Positions 51,022-63,269 of a stretch of 64,000 nt of DNA are shown piece after piece (positions within the stretch are counted from its first letter, which is position 1; each line of letters opens with the position of its first letter). The position numbers were made by a program, and so were the translations under genes. This stretch comes from Janthinobacterium lividum PAMC 25724 (GTDB lineage Bacteria; Pseudomonadota; Gammaproteobacteria; Burkholderiales; Burkholderiaceae_D): contig AHHB01000026.1 in NCBI GenBank assembly GCA_000242815.2, forward strand, positions 62,001 to 126,000, given 5' to 3'. The notes beneath the pieces are model-generated. The model was not told where the DNA came from and ran no database searches. It saw nothing but the letters and a program-made list of their open reading frames with translations.

Positions 51022-53871
51022 TCAGCCGGTATTGCGCAGACCTGCCGCCACGCCATTGATCGATAGCTGGATGCCGCGGTGTACCCTTTCGTCGATTTTG
51101 CTTTCTGCCGACAGGGCGCGGTTGCGCTTGATCAATTCCACCTGCAAGTGGTTCAGCGGATCGAGGTAGGCGTAGCGGTTCTGGATCGAGCGCGCCAGCA
51201 GCGGGTTGCCCGCCAGGCGCTCCGTGTTGCCGGTGATCAGCTCCAGGCAGCGCAAGGTGGTGCCATGCTCATCTGTGATGCGCTTGTAGATGCGTTCGCG
51301 CAAGTCCTGGTCTGCCACCAGTTCCGCATAGCGCGAGGCAATCGCCAGGTCCGTCTTGGCCAGTACCATGTCCATATTCGACAACAGGGTGGCAAAGAAT
51401 GGCCATGCGGCGTACATGGCGCGCAGGGTGGCGATCTTCTCATCTTTCGCGGCGCCCGCAGCGTCGTTAATCCACGCTTCGATGGCGCTGCCAAAGCCAA
51501 ACCAGCCTGGCAGCAGCAAGCGGCACTGGCCCCAGGAAAAGCCCCAAGGAATGGCGCGCAAGTCTTCGATGCGCTGGTTGGCCTTGCGCGAGGCGGGGCG
51601 CGAACCGAGGTTCAGTTCGGCGATTTCCGCAATCGGTGTGGCCGAAAAGAAATACTCGGTAAATCCCGGCGTTTCATACACGAGGTGGCGGTAAGCGTGA
51701 TACGCCAGTTTCGACAGGTCCGCCATCACGGCCTCGAACTGCGCCAGTTCGCTGGCGTGGGCGTCACTGGCTGCTTGCGGCGCCAGGCTCGCTTCCAGGG
51801 TGGCGGCCACCAGCAATTCCAGGTTGCGCCGGCCGATTTCGGCATTGGAAAACTTCGAGGCGATGATTTCGCCTTGTTCCGTCAGGCGGATCTGGCCGTT
51901 GACGGTGCCCGGCGGCTGGGCCAGGATGGCTTCATAGCTGGGTCCGCCGCCTCGGCCCACCGTACCGCCACGACCATGGAACAGGCGCAGCTTGACGCCG
52001 GCCTTCTGGAAGTCGGTCACCAGCGCCAGTTCGGCCTTGTACAGTTCCCAGTTCGAGGTGAGAAAACCGCCATCCTTGTTCGAATCGGAATAGCCGAGCA
52101 TGACTTCCTGCAACTGTCCCTGTTTGGCGATCAGTTGTTTAAGCAAAGGCAAGGCCATGACTTGGCTCATGATGCCGGCCGCGCGCTGCAGATCGGGTAT
52201 GGTTTCGAACAGGGGGATGACCATCAGCTCGCAGCTGCTGTCGCCGTCGCCTCCCGCCTTCCAGTCGCTGCGCAGCAAGCCTGTTTCTTTTTGCAGCAGC
52301 AGCACTTCCAGCAAGTCGGACACGGTTTCCGTGTGCGAAATGATGTAGTTGCGGATCGCGCGCGCGCCATAGCGCTGGCGGATATCGCGCGCCGTGCGCA
52401 AAATCGCCAGTTCGGAATCCGTTTCCGCGCTGTAGGCGATATACGGCGAGTACAGCAGGCGCGGCTGCGCCAGTTCATTCAGTAGCAGGGCCTGCTTATC
52501 TTCCTCGGGCAGGGCCGTGTAGTCGGCGCTTACGCCACTTTTCGCGAATAGGTCGGCCAGCACGCGTTCGTGCACGTCGGAAGTCTGGCGCATATCCAGC
52601 GAGGCCAGGTGGAAACCGAAGATGTCGGCCGCGCGCGCCAGAGTGGCCAGGCGCGGGCGCACGAGCGCTGCGCCATGGTGCGATTCGAGCGAGGCGACGA
52701 TGGTGCGCAAGTCGGTCACAAACGCGGCGGCGTCGCGATACGCTGCGGCCGGCCCCACTTCCTTGCGCAAAATATTGGTGGCACCCAGGGCGCGGGCGGT
52801 GGCGGCCAGGCGCGCATAGATGCCGATCAGGGCGCGGCGGTAGGGTTCGTCGCTGCGGTGCGGCGAGGCGTCCGGCGACTGCTCGGCCAGCGCCTGCAGT
52901 TCCTCGCTGACGCCCACCATCAGGGTCGAGACGGACAATTCCGCACCCAGCGTGTGCACCTCGTCGAGGTAAAAGTCGAGGATGGTGGTGGCGTGGCGTG
53001 TCAGCGCATGCTGCATGGTGCCCGCATTCACGTTCGGGTTGCCGTCGCGGTCGCCGCCGATCCAGCTACCCATCTGCACGTAGGCGGCGTTGATGGGCTC
53101 GATGGTGCCGTCGCCGTTCGGGTATTGGGCGGCGATATCTTCCTCGATATCGTCGTACAGGCCCGGCAGTTCGCGCAAAAAGGTGATGCGGTAATAGGAC
53201 AGCGCGTTTTCGATCTCGTCGGCGACCGTCAGCTTCGAATAGCGCAGCATGCGCGTTTGCCACAGGGTGGAGACGCGCGCGCGCAGCAGCTGCATATTGG
53301 CTTGCCGTTCTTTCGGCGTCAGCTGCCGGTCGCGCTCTGCCAGCAGGCGCGCGATGTCGTGCTCGGCGTCGAGTATGCTCTTGCGCTGCACTTCCGTCGG
53401 GTGGGCCGTCAGCACGGGAGCGATCAGCGCTTCCTGAAAGAAAGTGTCGACGGTCTTGCGCGGCACGCCGGCGGCGCGCAGTTTTTTCAGCGCGAAGCTG
53501 ACGCTGCCCTTTTGCGCTGGCGAGCCGGCCAGCAGGTGGGCGCGCCGACGGCGGATATGGTGTTGATCTTCGGCAATATTGGCCAGGTGCGAAAAATAGG
53601 AAAAAGCGCGCACCACGGAAATGGTCTGTTCGCGGCTCAGTTCCTTGAGCATGGCGTCGAGTTCGAGCGCGGCGCCCGCATCCGCTTCGCGGCGGAAGCG
53701 CACGGACGTCTGGCGTATGGTTTCCACCACATCGAAGACGGCGTCGCCTTCCTGTTCGCGCAGTACGTCGCCCAGCAGGCGACCGAGCAGGCGGATGTCT
53801 TCTTTCAGTGGCGCGTCCTTGTCGGAGCCGGCCGCTGGAACTATTTCTGGTGCTACTGCGTCATTGAGCAT
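51022..53871 (-). CDS. ppc: phosphoenolpyruvate carboxylase
   Basis: 949 residues from [15 protein letters not shown]; a start 10 codons upstream has a hydrophobic non-conserved leader. Catalytic motifs: [10 protein letters not shown] with the active His, [29 protein letters not shown] with a Lys region, and [14 protein letters not shown]. The C terminus ends [10 protein letters not shown], the typical QNTG-like end. It fixes bicarbonate onto PEP to give oxaloacetate for the TCA cycle. Allosteric control is by aspartate/malate in this family. It is divergent from hemC. Confidence 0.96.
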   Translation of the reverse strand: MLNDAVAPEIVPAAGSDKDAPLKEDIRLLGRLLGDVLREQEGDAVFDVVETIRQTSVRFRREADAGAALELDAMLKELSREQTISVVRAFSYFSHLANIAEDQHHIRRRRAHLLAGSPAQKGSVSFALKKLRAAGVPRKTVDTFFQEALIAPVLTAHPTEVQRKSILDAEHDIARLLAERDRQLTPKERQANMQLLRARVSTLWQTRMLRYSKLTVADEIENALSYYRITFLRELPGLYDDIEEDIAAQYPNGDGTIEPINAAYVQMGSWIGGDRDGNPNVNAGTMQHALTRHATTILDFYLDEVHTLGAELSVSTLMVGVSEELQALAEQSPDASPHRSDEPYRRALIGIYARLAATARALGATNILRKEVGPAAAYRDAAAFVTDLRTIVASLESHHGAALVRPRLATLARAADIFGFHLASLDMRQTSDVHERVLADLFAKSGVSADYTALPEEDKQALLLNELAQPRLLYSPYIAYSAETDSELAILRTARDIRQRYGARAIRNYIISHTETVSDLLEVLLLQKETGLLRSDWKAGGDGDSSCELMVIPLFETIPDLQRAAGIMSQVMALPLLKQLIAKQGQLQEVMLGYSDSNKDGGFLTSNWELYKAELALVTDFQKAGVKLRLFHGRGGTVGRGGGPSYEAILAQPPGTVNGQIRLTEQGEIIASKFSNAEIGRRNLELLVAATLEASLAPQAASDAHASELAQFEAVMADLSKLAYHAYRHLVYETPGFTEYFFSATPIAEIAELNLGSRPASRKANQRIEDLRAIPWGFSWGQCRLLLPGWFGFGSAIEAWINDAAGAAKDEKIATLRAMYAAWPFFATLLSNMDMVLAKTDLAIASRYAELVADQDLRERIYKRITDEHGTTLRCLELITGNTERLAGNPLLARSIQNRYAYLDPLNHLQVELIKRNRALSAESKIDERVHRGIQLSINGVAAGLRNTG

Positions 53872-54086
53872 AATAAAGAACCAAAGTAAGTGTAAAAGCA
53901 AGGAAATGTGGATCGCACCGGGCGTTTGGCCGCAGGGGGGAGGGGGCGCATGATAAAATTTGTGGTCTTCAACATGGACGCCAGCCTAGCTTGGCCTTCT
54001 AGGCAAAGGGATAACGATTATAGCCACGCCGGGCGCCACCCGATACACATTGATCGCGGACGCGCGCACAGGCAACGCCAATCGCA

Positions 54087-55136
54087 ATGACAATCGCAAC
54101 GACAATGACAGCGAAAGAACTTGTTTTGAAAGCATCCGAATTGACCCCGAACGAATTGCCCCTGAGCATACCCGCGCGCCTGGTGATCGCCACGCGCGAG
54201 AGCCGTCTTGCCATGTGGCAAGCTGAACACGTGCGCGCGCGCCTGGCCGCCCTGTACCCACAGTGTAGCGTTGAAATTGTCGGCATGACCACACGCGGCG
54301 ACCAGATTCTCGACCGCGCCCTGTCGAAGGTGGGCGGCAAGGGTTTGTTCGTCAAGGAGCTGGAAGTGGCGATGGAAGAAGGCCGCGCCGACTTGGCTGT
54401 GCATTCGCTGAAGGACGTGCCGATGACGTTGCCAGAAGGCTATAGCCTGGCCGCCATCCTCGAGCGCGAAGATCCGCGCGACGCGTTTGTCTCCAACGAT
54501 TACGCCAGCCTGGCCGAGCTGCCGCATGGCGCCGTGGTCGGTACCAGCAGCCTGCGGCGCCAGTCGCTGATCGCCGCGCGCTATCCGCACCTGACGATTT
54601 TGCCCCTGCGCGGCAACCTCGACACGCGTTTGGGCAAGCTCGACCGTGGCGACTATGCCGCCATCATCTTGGCCGCTGCCGGCCTGAAACGCCTGGGCCT
54701 GGCCGCGCGCATCCGCGCCGTGCTGGCGCCGGAAGACAGCCTGCCGGCCGCCGGCCAGGGCGCCATGGCGATCGAAATTCGCAGCGGGCGCAGCGACGGC
54801 GCCGACCTGGTGCGCCTGCTGGCGCCGCTGAACCACACGGCCACGGCGCAAGCTGTCACGGCCGAGCGCAAGGTGTCGAAGATTTTCGGCGGCAGCTGCC
54901 AGATTCCGTTGGCCGCGTTTGCCACCGTCGAAGGCGAACAGATGCGTTTGCGCGCCATGGTCGCCACGCCGGACGGCGCGCGCATGGCCAGCGCCGATGT
55001 CAGTGGCCCGGCCAGTGCGCCGCAATTGCTGGGTGAACAGGTGGCTGAACTGCTGCGCGAGCAGGACGCCGCCGGCATCCTCGCCTCGTGTATCGTTACG
55101 CCTGACGAGCATGAAGGCCTGGCGCCGCATGCCTGA
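54087..55136 (+). CDS. hemC: hydroxymethylbilane synthase
   Basis: 349 residues with an N-terminal extension ([30 protein letters not shown]) before the core [19 protein letters not shown]. Key parts: [46 protein letters not shown] and the dipyrromethane cofactor Cys in [13 protein letters not shown]. It polymerises four porphobilinogens to preuroporphyrinogen. Two starts are possible, 54087 or the Met at 54105. Leader DNA has short CAATCGCAA repeats. Its stop overlaps hemD. Confidence 0.95.
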   Translation: MTIATTMTAKELVLKASELTPNELPLSIPARLVIATRESRLAMWQAEHVRARLAALYPQCSVEIVGMTTRGDQILDRALSKVGGKGLFVKELEVAMEEGRADLAVHSLKDVPMTLPEGYSLAAILEREDPRDAFVSNDYASLAELPHGAVVGTSSLRRQSLIAARYPHLTILPLRGNLDTRLGKLDRGDYAAIILAAAGLKRLGLAARIRAVLAPEDSLPAAGQGAMAIEIRSGRSDGADLVRLLAPLNHTATAQAVTAERKVSKIFGGSCQIPLAAFATVEGEQMRLRAMVATPDGARMASADVSGPASAPQLLGEQVAELLREQDAAGILASCIVTPDEHEGLAPHA

Positions 55137-55911
55137 CACCGTGGTTATCACGCGGCCGGCAGCGCAAGCGGCGCCATTGGCCGCCAAAATTGCGGCGCTA
55201 GGCTGGCCCGTGACCGTGCTGCCACTGCTGGAAATCCACGCGCTTGACGGCGCAGAGGAAGGCGCGCAGCTGCAAGCGGTGCTGGCGCGACTTACCGAGT
55301 TCGACCTGGTGGCGTTCGTCTCGCCGAACGCCATCGACTGCGTCTTTGCGCACTTGAGCGTCTGGCCGTCCGGCGTGCCGCTGGCCGTGGTGGGCGAGGG
55401 CAGCCGCCTGGCCTTGGCCGCGCATGGCGTCACGGCTGCGAATGCCAGCATTAGCAGCCCGCTGGACCCGTCGCGCAGCGATTCCGAACATCTGTTGCTG
55501 GCGCTGGACTTGCCGGCCCTGCGCGGCAAGCGCGTGCTGATCGTGCGCGGCGATGGCGGACGCGATTACCTGGCCGACGGCTTGCGCGCCGCCGGCGCCG
55601 ACGTCGCGTTCCTGACGGCCTACCGTCGCCAGGTGCCAACGCTGACGCCAGCCTTGCGGACCACCCTGGAAAGCCTGTTGCAGCATGATAATGACTGGAT
55701 CATCACCAGCTCGGAAGCGCTGCGCGGTTTGCTGGCGCTGCTCGAAGAATTGGATGATAAAAAGACGGCTGTTGTGAAAATGCAACAGCAGCATCTGATC
55801 GTGCCGCACGCGCGCATTGCACAAACGGCGGCGGCCCTGGGTTTTGTCCGTGTTACCTTGACAGGATCAGGCGACGCAGGAGTGCTCGCCGCGTTACAAT
55901 CACGACCATGA
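55129..55911 (+). CDS. hemD: uroporphyrinogen-III synthase
   Basis: 260 residues from [25 protein letters not shown], overlapping hemC by 8 bases. Two-lobed HemD fold: [76 protein letters not shown]. It cyclises preuroporphyrinogen to uroporphyrinogen III. It overlaps hemX by ATGA, so hemC-hemD-hemX are coupled. Confidence 0.93.
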   Translation: MPDTVVITRPAAQAAPLAAKIAALGWPVTVLPLLEIHALDGAEEGAQLQAVLARLTEFDLVAFVSPNAIDCVFAHLSVWPSGVPLAVVGEGSRLALAAHGVTAANASISSPLDPSRSDSEHLLLALDLPALRGKRVLIVRGDGGRDYLADGLRAAGADVAFLTAYRRQVPTLTPALRTTLESLLQHDNDWIITSSEALRGLLALLEELDDKKTAVVKMQQQHLIVPHARIAQTAAALGFVRVTLTGSGDAGVLAALQSRP

Positions 55912-57059
55912 ACGAAATGCCTACACTCTCCGAACCGAATGCAACGCCTGGCAGCGCCGTGAAGACGGCGCCGCAGGCGGCCGACCAATCCGCTGGCCGT
56001 GCGCCCAGCTTGCTTGAGCAGCTGCAAAAGCCCATGAGCATCGCCGTCATCGTGCTGGCGGTACTGCTGGCGGCACACAGCTGGTCGACCAGCAAGCAAA
56101 TCCGCAATTTGCGCGAAGAAGTTGCCAAGCGCCTGCAAAAAGGCGATGTCAGCAACGCTGAAACAGGCGTGCTGGCGCGCAACGTGCAAGAAGGCACGAA
56201 AGAGCTGCAAATCAAGGTGGGCGCGCTGGAAAACCGCCAGAGCGAAACACAAAGCCAGCAGCTGGCGCTGGAACAACTGTATAACGACTTGTCGAAGAAC
56301 CGCGACGAGTGGGCATTGACGGAAATCGAGCAAGTGTTGTCGACCGCCAGCCAGCAGCTGCAACTGGCCGGCAACGTGCCCGGTGCGCTGATCGCCCTGC
56401 AAAATGCGGATCGCAGCCTGTCGCGTTCCGACAAGCCGCAATTCATCACCATCCGCCGCGCCATCGGGCGCGACATGGAAAAACTCAAGGCCCTGCCCAG
56501 CGTCGATTCGACGGGCGTGGCACTGCGCCTCGATGCCGTGATCGCCCAGATCGACGCGCTGCCGATGCTGTCCGACGAGACGCCGGCTTTGGCCGCGCCG
56601 GAAAAGCCGGGCAAGGCCAAGCCCAAGGCCGTGCGCGATGCGAGCGGCAAGCTGGCAGGACCGCCGGCGCCCGAACCGCTGCTGCAAAAAGTGCGCGACG
56701 GCTGGGATACCTGGAGCGGCGACATGTGGACTGATGTGCGGCAATTGATACGCATCCGCCGCGTCGATACGCCGGAAGCGCTGATGCTGTCGCCGACGCA
56801 AGCGTATTTCTTGCGCGAAAACGTCAAGTTGCGCCTGCTCAATGCCCGCATGGCCTTGTTGTCGCGCAATGAAACCGCGTTCAGGAATGACTTGATCGCC
56901 GCCCAAGATGCGCTGGCCAAGTATTTCGACACCCGTGCCAAGAGCACGCAGACGGCACAATCCTTGCTGCGCCAGGTGCAGGGCAGCAACTTGGCCATCG
57001 ACATGCCAACCTTGTCCGACAGTCTGACGGCTGTGCGCAACTACAAAGCGAAGTCCTGA
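55908..57059 (+). CDS. hemX: HemX-like membrane protein
   Basis: 383 residues. An Ala/Pro-rich start is followed by one membrane helix at about 45-62 (SIAVIVLAVLLAAHSW), then coiled coil (IRNLREEVAKRLQKGDVSNAET; QIKVGALENRQSETQSQQLALEQLYNDL) and a helical domain with VDTPEALMLSPTQAYFLRENVKLRLLNARMALLSR. It is the HemX of Gram-negative heme operons, often annotated as uroporphyrin-III C-methyltransferase, but it lacks methyltransferase motifs. Probable scaffold for heme enzymes at the inner membrane. Confidence 0.9.
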   Translation: MNEMPTLSEPNATPGSAVKTAPQAADQSAGRAPSLLEQLQKPMSIAVIVLAVLLAAHSWSTSKQIRNLREEVAKRLQKGDVSNAETGVLARNVQEGTKELQIKVGALENRQSETQSQQLALEQLYNDLSKNRDEWALTEIEQVLSTASQQLQLAGNVPGALIALQNADRSLSRSDKPQFITIRRAIGRDMEKLKALPSVDSTGVALRLDAVIAQIDALPMLSDETPALAAPEKPGKAKPKAVRDASGKLAGPPAPEPLLQKVRDGWDTWSGDMWTDVRQLIRIRRVDTPEALMLSPTQAYFLRENVKLRLLNARMALLSRNETAFRNDLIAAQDALAKYFDTRAKSTQTAQSLLRQVQGSNLAIDMPTLSDSLTAVRNYKAKS

Positions 57060-57063
57060 GCCC

Positions 57064-58260
57064 ATGCGTCTATTTCTCTGGTTACTCGCCCTGATGGCTA
57101 CGGCGATCGGTATCGCCGTGACGGCCCGTTTCAATCCTGGCAATGTGGTACTGTTCTACCCGCCATATCGCATCGATTTGTCGCTGAACTTCTTCCTGCT
57201 GTTGCAAGCACTGCTGTTCGTGCTGCTCTACCTGCTGGTGCGCGCCGTGCGCGCCACCGCGCGCATGCCAGCCCAAGTGGCGGCCTACCGCCAGCGCAAG
57301 CGTGAGCGTGATGGCAACAAGGGCTTGCGCGAAGCCTTGAAAGCCCTGTTCGAAGGGCGTTTCGGCCACGCCGAAAAGGCCGCCTTGCGCGCTGCCGAGC
57401 TGGAAGAAAACGCCGGCCTGGCCGCGCTGATCGGCGCGCGCGCTGCGCACCGCATGCGCCAGTCCGAACGCCGCGACAGCTGGCTGGCCCGCGTCGAAGC
57501 CGATGCCAGCCTGAAGACGGCGCGTTTGATGACGGTGACAGAATTGCTGGTCGACGACCATCAGCCCGAAGCGGCCCTGGCGGCCGTGCGTGAACTCAAC
57601 GCCAGCGGCACGCGGCATATCCACGCGCTGCAATGGTCGCTGAAAGCAGAGCAGCAGGCCAAGAACTGGCCGGAAGTGCTGCGCCTCGTGCGTTCGCTCG
57701 ACAAGCATCGCGCCTTGCATCCGGCGTTGTCGTCGCGCCTGCGCGAGCTGGCCTACGACCATTTGCTGTCCGACCCATCGCATGACGCCGAATCGTTGAT
57801 GCGCGTGTGGTCCAGCGTGCCGAGTGTAGACCGCGTCAAGCCCTACATCGCCTGCCGCGCCGCCACGGCCCTGAATGTGCGCGGCCTGCACGACGAAGCG
57901 CGCCTCGTGTGCGAAGAATCGCTGGCCGCCGATTGGGATGCGCGTGTCGTGCGTGCCTACCGCTTAGCGGCGGCACCGGCCGGCACACCGGCCCTGCTGC
58001 TGCAGATCGAGCATTGCGAGCAATGGATGAAACAACGTCCGCTCGATGCGGAACTGGCGCTGACCCTGGGTGCCTTGTGCCTCAAACAAAAACTGTGGGG
58101 CAAGGCTCAGCGCCACCTGGAGCAGGCTTTGTCGGACGCGAACGAGCCGCAAATGGTGCGCGACGCGCACTTGAAGCTGGCGCAGATGCACGATGCCTTG
58201 CAGCAGACGGAACAGGCTGCTGCCCATTACCGGCAGTGCGCGCTGGCCACCATCCTGTAA
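57064..58260 (+). CDS. hemY: HemY-like TPR membrane protein
   Basis: 398 residues. Two membrane helices at about 4-22 and 40-61 (LNFFLLLQALLFVLLYLLVRAV), then the HemY_N and TPR-like helices: LREALKALFEGRFGHAEKAALRAAELEENAGLAALIGARAAH, and near the C terminus LALTLGALCLKQKLWGKAQRHLEQAL. HemY of this type is not a protoporphyrinogen oxidase; it is a periplasmic/membrane TPR protein of late heme synthesis. It starts 4 bases after hemX and ends the operon at a terminator. Confidence 0.9.
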   Translation: MRLFLWLLALMATAIGIAVTARFNPGNVVLFYPPYRIDLSLNFFLLLQALLFVLLYLLVRAVRATARMPAQVAAYRQRKRERDGNKGLREALKALFEGRFGHAEKAALRAAELEENAGLAALIGARAAHRMRQSERRDSWLARVEADASLKTARLMTVTELLVDDHQPEAALAAVRELNASGTRHIHALQWSLKAEQQAKNWPEVLRLVRSLDKHRALHPALSSRLRELAYDHLLSDPSHDAESLMRVWSSVPSVDRVKPYIACRAATALNVRGLHDEARLVCEESLAADWDARVVRAYRLAAAPAGTPALLLQIEHCEQWMKQRPLDAELALTLGALCLKQKLWGKAQRHLEQALSDANEPQMVRDAHLKLAQMHDALQQTEQAAAHYRQCALATIL

Positions 58261-58302
58261 GCCAGTTTGCAAGTCAGCTTGTACGCTGTTTCTGCAGACC
58301 TG

Positions 58303-58337
58303 AAAAAGCCGTTCCGTGCACACTGAACGGCTTTTTA
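58303..58337 (+). terminator. rho-independent terminator of hemCDXY
   Basis: AAAAAGCCGTTC / GAACGGCTTTTT stem with a 10-base loop, 42 bases past hemY. Confidence 0.9.
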
Positions 58338-58488
58338 TTGCGCACGCGGTGGCGCCTTGCGCGCCGTGCATGCCACTGTTGTTGGCTTGGGGCGCAAAAT
58401 GTCGGCAGCGCTGCTGCTGCAGCGCACAAGCAGCCCTTACTTCGCTATAATTGCGCGGTTAAAACACAATCCGCTAATGAGGAACCCC

Positions 58489-59031
58489 ATGAGTTTGAAT
58501 AACGTCTCTTCCGGCCGCGACCTGCCAAACGATTTCAACGTCATCATCGAAATCCCGATGAATGCCGATCCGATCAAGTACGAAGTCGATAAGGAAAGCG
58601 GCGCGATTTTCGTCGATCGCTTCATGGGTACCGCCATGCATTACCCGTGCAACTACGGCTACGTGCCGAACACCCTGTCGCCGGACGGCGACCCGGTTGA
58701 CGTGCTGGTCATCACCCCATTCCCGCTGATCCCAGGCGTGGTCGTACGCTGCCGTCCTATCGGCGTGCTGAAAATGACCGACGAGTCGGGTGAAGACGCG
58801 AAAGTACTCGCCGTGCCAGTCGACAAGGTCCTGTCGATCTACAGCCACTGGCAAAAGCCGGAAGACTTGAATGAACTGCGCCTGCGCCAGATCCAGCATT
58901 TCTTTGAGCATTACAAAGACCTGGAAAAAGGCAAATGGGTCAAGATCGACGGCTGGTACGGTCCTGACGTGGCCAAGGAAGAAATCCTGAGCGGCGTCGC
59001 TGCGTTCAAGAAGGATGCTGAACAAGCCTAA
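58489..59031 (+). CDS. ppa: inorganic pyrophosphatase
   Basis: 180 residues from [16 protein letters not shown], with AATGAGGAA before the ATG; the open frame upstream is not family-like. Family I signature [10 protein letters not shown] near 69-78 with the three metal Asp, plus [16 protein letters not shown] and [14 protein letters not shown]. It hydrolyses pyrophosphate and drives biosynthetic reactions. A terminator follows. Confidence 0.97.
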   Translation: MSLNNVSSGRDLPNDFNVIIEIPMNADPIKYEVDKESGAIFVDRFMGTAMHYPCNYGYVPNTLSPDGDPVDVLVITPFPLIPGVVVRCRPIGVLKMTDESGEDAKVLAVPVDKVLSIYSHWQKPEDLNELRLRQIQHFFEHYKDLEKGKWVKIDGWYGPDVAKEEILSGVAAFKKDAEQA

Positions 59032-59078
59032 GCAAGGCGGCGCCGGAGTTGTGTCTGACTCGCGCCTGAGGTTCACAG

Positions 59079-59111
59079 CGCTCCCCGTCTAGCATGGCCG
59101 GGAGCGTTTTT
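59079..59111 (+). terminator. rho-independent terminator of ppa
   Basis: CGCTCCC / GGGAGCG stem with a 14-base loop followed by TTTTTC, 48 bases past ppa. Confidence 0.8.
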
Positions 59112-59117
59112 CTTTTT

Positions 59118-60266
59118 CTAGCTGCGAAACGGGCTGTGTTCGTTCAATTCATCGAGGTAGGCGTCGATGCCGCCGCGCTCGCGTTCGAGGAAGCGCTGCA
59201 CGGCATCGGCAAAGGCAGGGTGCGCCAGCCAGTGGGCGGACCAAGTCTTTTGCGGCAAAAAGCCGCGCGCCATCTTGTGCTCGCCCTGGGCGCCACCCTC
59301 GAAGGTGGCGATGCCGTTGGCGATGCAAAACTCCAGCGGCTGGTAGTAGGCCGTCTCGAAATGCAAACACGGTACGTGCTCGAGCGCGCCCCAGTAGCGG
59401 CCATACAGGGTGTCAGCCGTGTGCAGCACCAGCGAGGCGGCAATGGCCCGGCCTTCGCGTTCGGCGATCACCAATAAAATGTTCTGCGCCATGCTGGCAC
59501 CGATGCGACGGAAGAATTCCAGCGACAAATAAGGCGAGGAGCGGTGTTCGGCGTAGGTATTGCTGTAGCAGCGATGGAACAGGACCCAGTCGGCGTCAAG
59601 CGCGTCGACGCCGCGCACCTGGCGCATGGTCACGCCCGCTTCCTGTACCTTGCGCCGTTCGGCGCGGATATTCTTGCGTTTCTTGTGTTCCAGGGTAGCT
59701 AAGAATTGCTCGAAATCCGTGTAGCCCGGATTGAGCCAGTGAAACTGCACGCCACTACGCATCAGGTAGCCCGCTTGCGCCAGCTGGCGCGCCTCGCCTT
59801 CCGGCGGGAACAGGATATGGCAGGACGACACCGCACTGGCTTGCTGCTGGGTCTGCAAAAAGGCGAGCAGGGCGGCGCGCGCCTCGTCATCGCGGGCCAG
59901 CAAGCGTGCACCGCTGACGGGCGTGAAGGGGATCGCCGATAACAGTTTCGGGTAATATTCAAGACCATGCTGTTGATAAGCTTCAGCCCAGGCCCAATCG
60001 AACACGTATTCGCCATACGAGTGCATTTTCAGGTACAGGGGCAGGGCGGCGGCCAGGGTCTCGCCTTGCCACAGCGCCAAGTAATTCGGTTGCCAGCCGG
60101 TGTCCGCGCTGGCGCAGCCGGACTCGTGTAGCGCGTGCAAAAAGGCGTAGGAGAGAAAGGGACTGGCATCGGCCTGGCTGGCCAGCAGTTCAGACCAGGC
60201 CGCTTCGCCAATTTCAGCCAGGGTAGAGACGACAGCCGTGCGATAATTCATGGTTGTAGTTTGCAT
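59118..60266 (-). CDS. FemAB/GNAT-like acyltransferase (DUF482 type)
   Basis: 382 residues. Pattern of DUF482/peptidogalycan-type proteins: SPFLSYAFLHALHESGC, LPLYLKMHSYGEYVFDWAWAEAYQQHGLEYYPKLL, FTPVSGARLL, FLATLEHKKRKNIRAERRKVQEAGV and YWGALEHVPCLHFETAYYQPLEFCI. It ends FEGGAQGEHKMARGFLPQKTWSAHWLAHP. The fold is GNAT-like; a role as an N-acyl- or aminoacyl-transferase is inferred. It is divergent from nadE with an 87-base gap. Confidence 0.85.
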   Translation of the reverse strand: MQTTTMNYRTAVVSTLAEIGEAAWSELLASQADASPFLSYAFLHALHESGCASADTGWQPNYLALWQGETLAAALPLYLKMHSYGEYVFDWAWAEAYQQHGLEYYPKLLSAIPFTPVSGARLLARDDEARAALLAFLQTQQQASAVSSCHILFPPEGEARQLAQAGYLMRSGVQFHWLNPGYTDFEQFLATLEHKKRKNIRAERRKVQEAGVTMRQVRGVDALDADWVLFHRCYSNTYAEHRSSPYLSLEFFRRIGASMAQNILLVIAEREGRAIAASLVLHTADTLYGRYWGALEHVPCLHFETAYYQPLEFCIANGIATFEGGAQGEHKMARGFLPQKTWSAHWLAHPAFADAVQRFLERERGGIDAYLDELNEHSPFRS

Positions 60267-60353
60267 TGATCACTCTCGGGGCGCCATCACCGGCCTGTGC
60301 GCCCCTGTCTTGTTCTTGTTTAATTAAATTAATAAAACGAAATTTCCACCATC

Positions 60354-62350
<1,997 letters not shown>

Positions 62351-62368
62351 ATCCAAGCCAACAATGTT

Positions 62369-62461
62369 GTCGGATGACGGCTCTTCGAGCCTATTCCGAC
62401 CTACGTGTAGCAATGTGGGTCATGCCGTAGGTCGGGTTAGCGCGCCAGCGCGTAAGCCGAC
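62369..62461. repeat. REPIN-like pair of inverted palindromes
   Basis: Left hairpin from GTCGGA to TCCGAC (62369-62400), right hairpin from GTCGGG to GCCGAC (62431-62461). CCGACCTACG after the left pairs exactly with CGTAGGTCGG before the right. The two lie in opposite orientation within the gap between glnB and the channel gene. Confidence 0.7.
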
Positions 62462-62505
62462 GCTGCTGAGCCACCAAAGCTGCCCGATTGCGCAGCAGCG
62501 CTTGC

Positions 62506-63135
62506 TTAGCGCCCCACCCGCATATCGAATTTCCAGCATATGAGGCGCAGCACCGTGATGCCGCTGGCACTGGTCCACAGGGCGAAGTCGTGCTCGGCGC
62601 CGAAATGCATTTGCAGCAGATAGGCCCAGCAGCCGAAAAACGCGCAGATGGCGTAGGGTTTGCCATCGCGAAACACCATCGGCACTTCGTTGCAGACAAT
62701 ATCGCGCATCACGCCGCCAAAAATCCCCGTAATCACGCCCATCATCGAGGCGATAAAGAGTGGCATGCCGGCGCGCGTGGCTTCGGCCACGCCGGCGATG
62801 GCGAACATGCCCAGGCCGATGGCGTCGGCGATGACGATCAGGCGTTCCGAGACGATCTGGCGCAAATGCTGGATCAGTGGCGCTGCCGTCAGTGCCAGCA
62901 CAAAGATCAAAATCGCGTATTCCTGGTGCGAAACCCAGAACAAAGGCCGCTTGTCGAGCAGGATGTCGCGCAGGGTGCCGCCGCCAAACGCAGTGATGAA
63001 CGCGACGACGAACACGCCGACCAGGTCCATGCGCTTGCGGCGCGCTTCGATGAAGCCGGAAAACGCGCCCACCAGGATGGCGATGACCTCAATGATCTTG
63101 ATCAGCGAGCCAGGCGGCAGTTGGGGTGGCATCAT
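62506..63135 (-). CDS. TRIC-type trimeric intracellular cation channel protein (UPF0126)
   Basis: 209 residues from MMPPQLPPGSLIKII; a longer start lacks a ribosome site. About six to seven membrane helices in two inverted repeats, with glycine turns FGGGTLRDILL and IFGGVMRDIV, diagnostic of the YadS/TRIC family. Members are trimeric cation channels; in bacteria their ion and role are not settled. It ends RLICWKFDMRVGR. Convergent with glnB across the repeat. Confidence 0.88.
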   Translation of the reverse strand: MMPPQLPPGSLIKIIEVIAILVGAFSGFIEARRKRMDLVGVFVVAFITAFGGGTLRDILLDKRPLFWVSHQEYAILIFVLALTAAPLIQHLRQIVSERLIVIADAIGLGMFAIAGVAEATRAGMPLFIASMMGVITGIFGGVMRDIVCNEVPMVFRDGKPYAICAFFGCWAYLLQMHFGAEHDFALWTSASGITVLRLICWKFDMRVGR

Positions 63136-63180
63136 GGGCAGAGCACGTGGGCAGGAAATAATTATCACAGGTTAACATGA

Positions 63181-63212
63181 CACGGCCCCGAATGGTGACA
63201 AACGGGGCCGTG
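63181..63212 (-). terminator. strong hairpin after the Smr gene
   Basis: CACGGCCCCG, 12-base loop, CGGGGCCGTG: a perfect 10-base stem 58 bases past the smr stop. The T-run is poor, so it may be a weak terminator or mRNA 3' stabiliser. Confidence 0.5.
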
Positions 63213-63269
63213 CGCATGGGACTTAATTGGGATAACTTGTTGCTCAATTACAATTTCTGGCTATCAATC

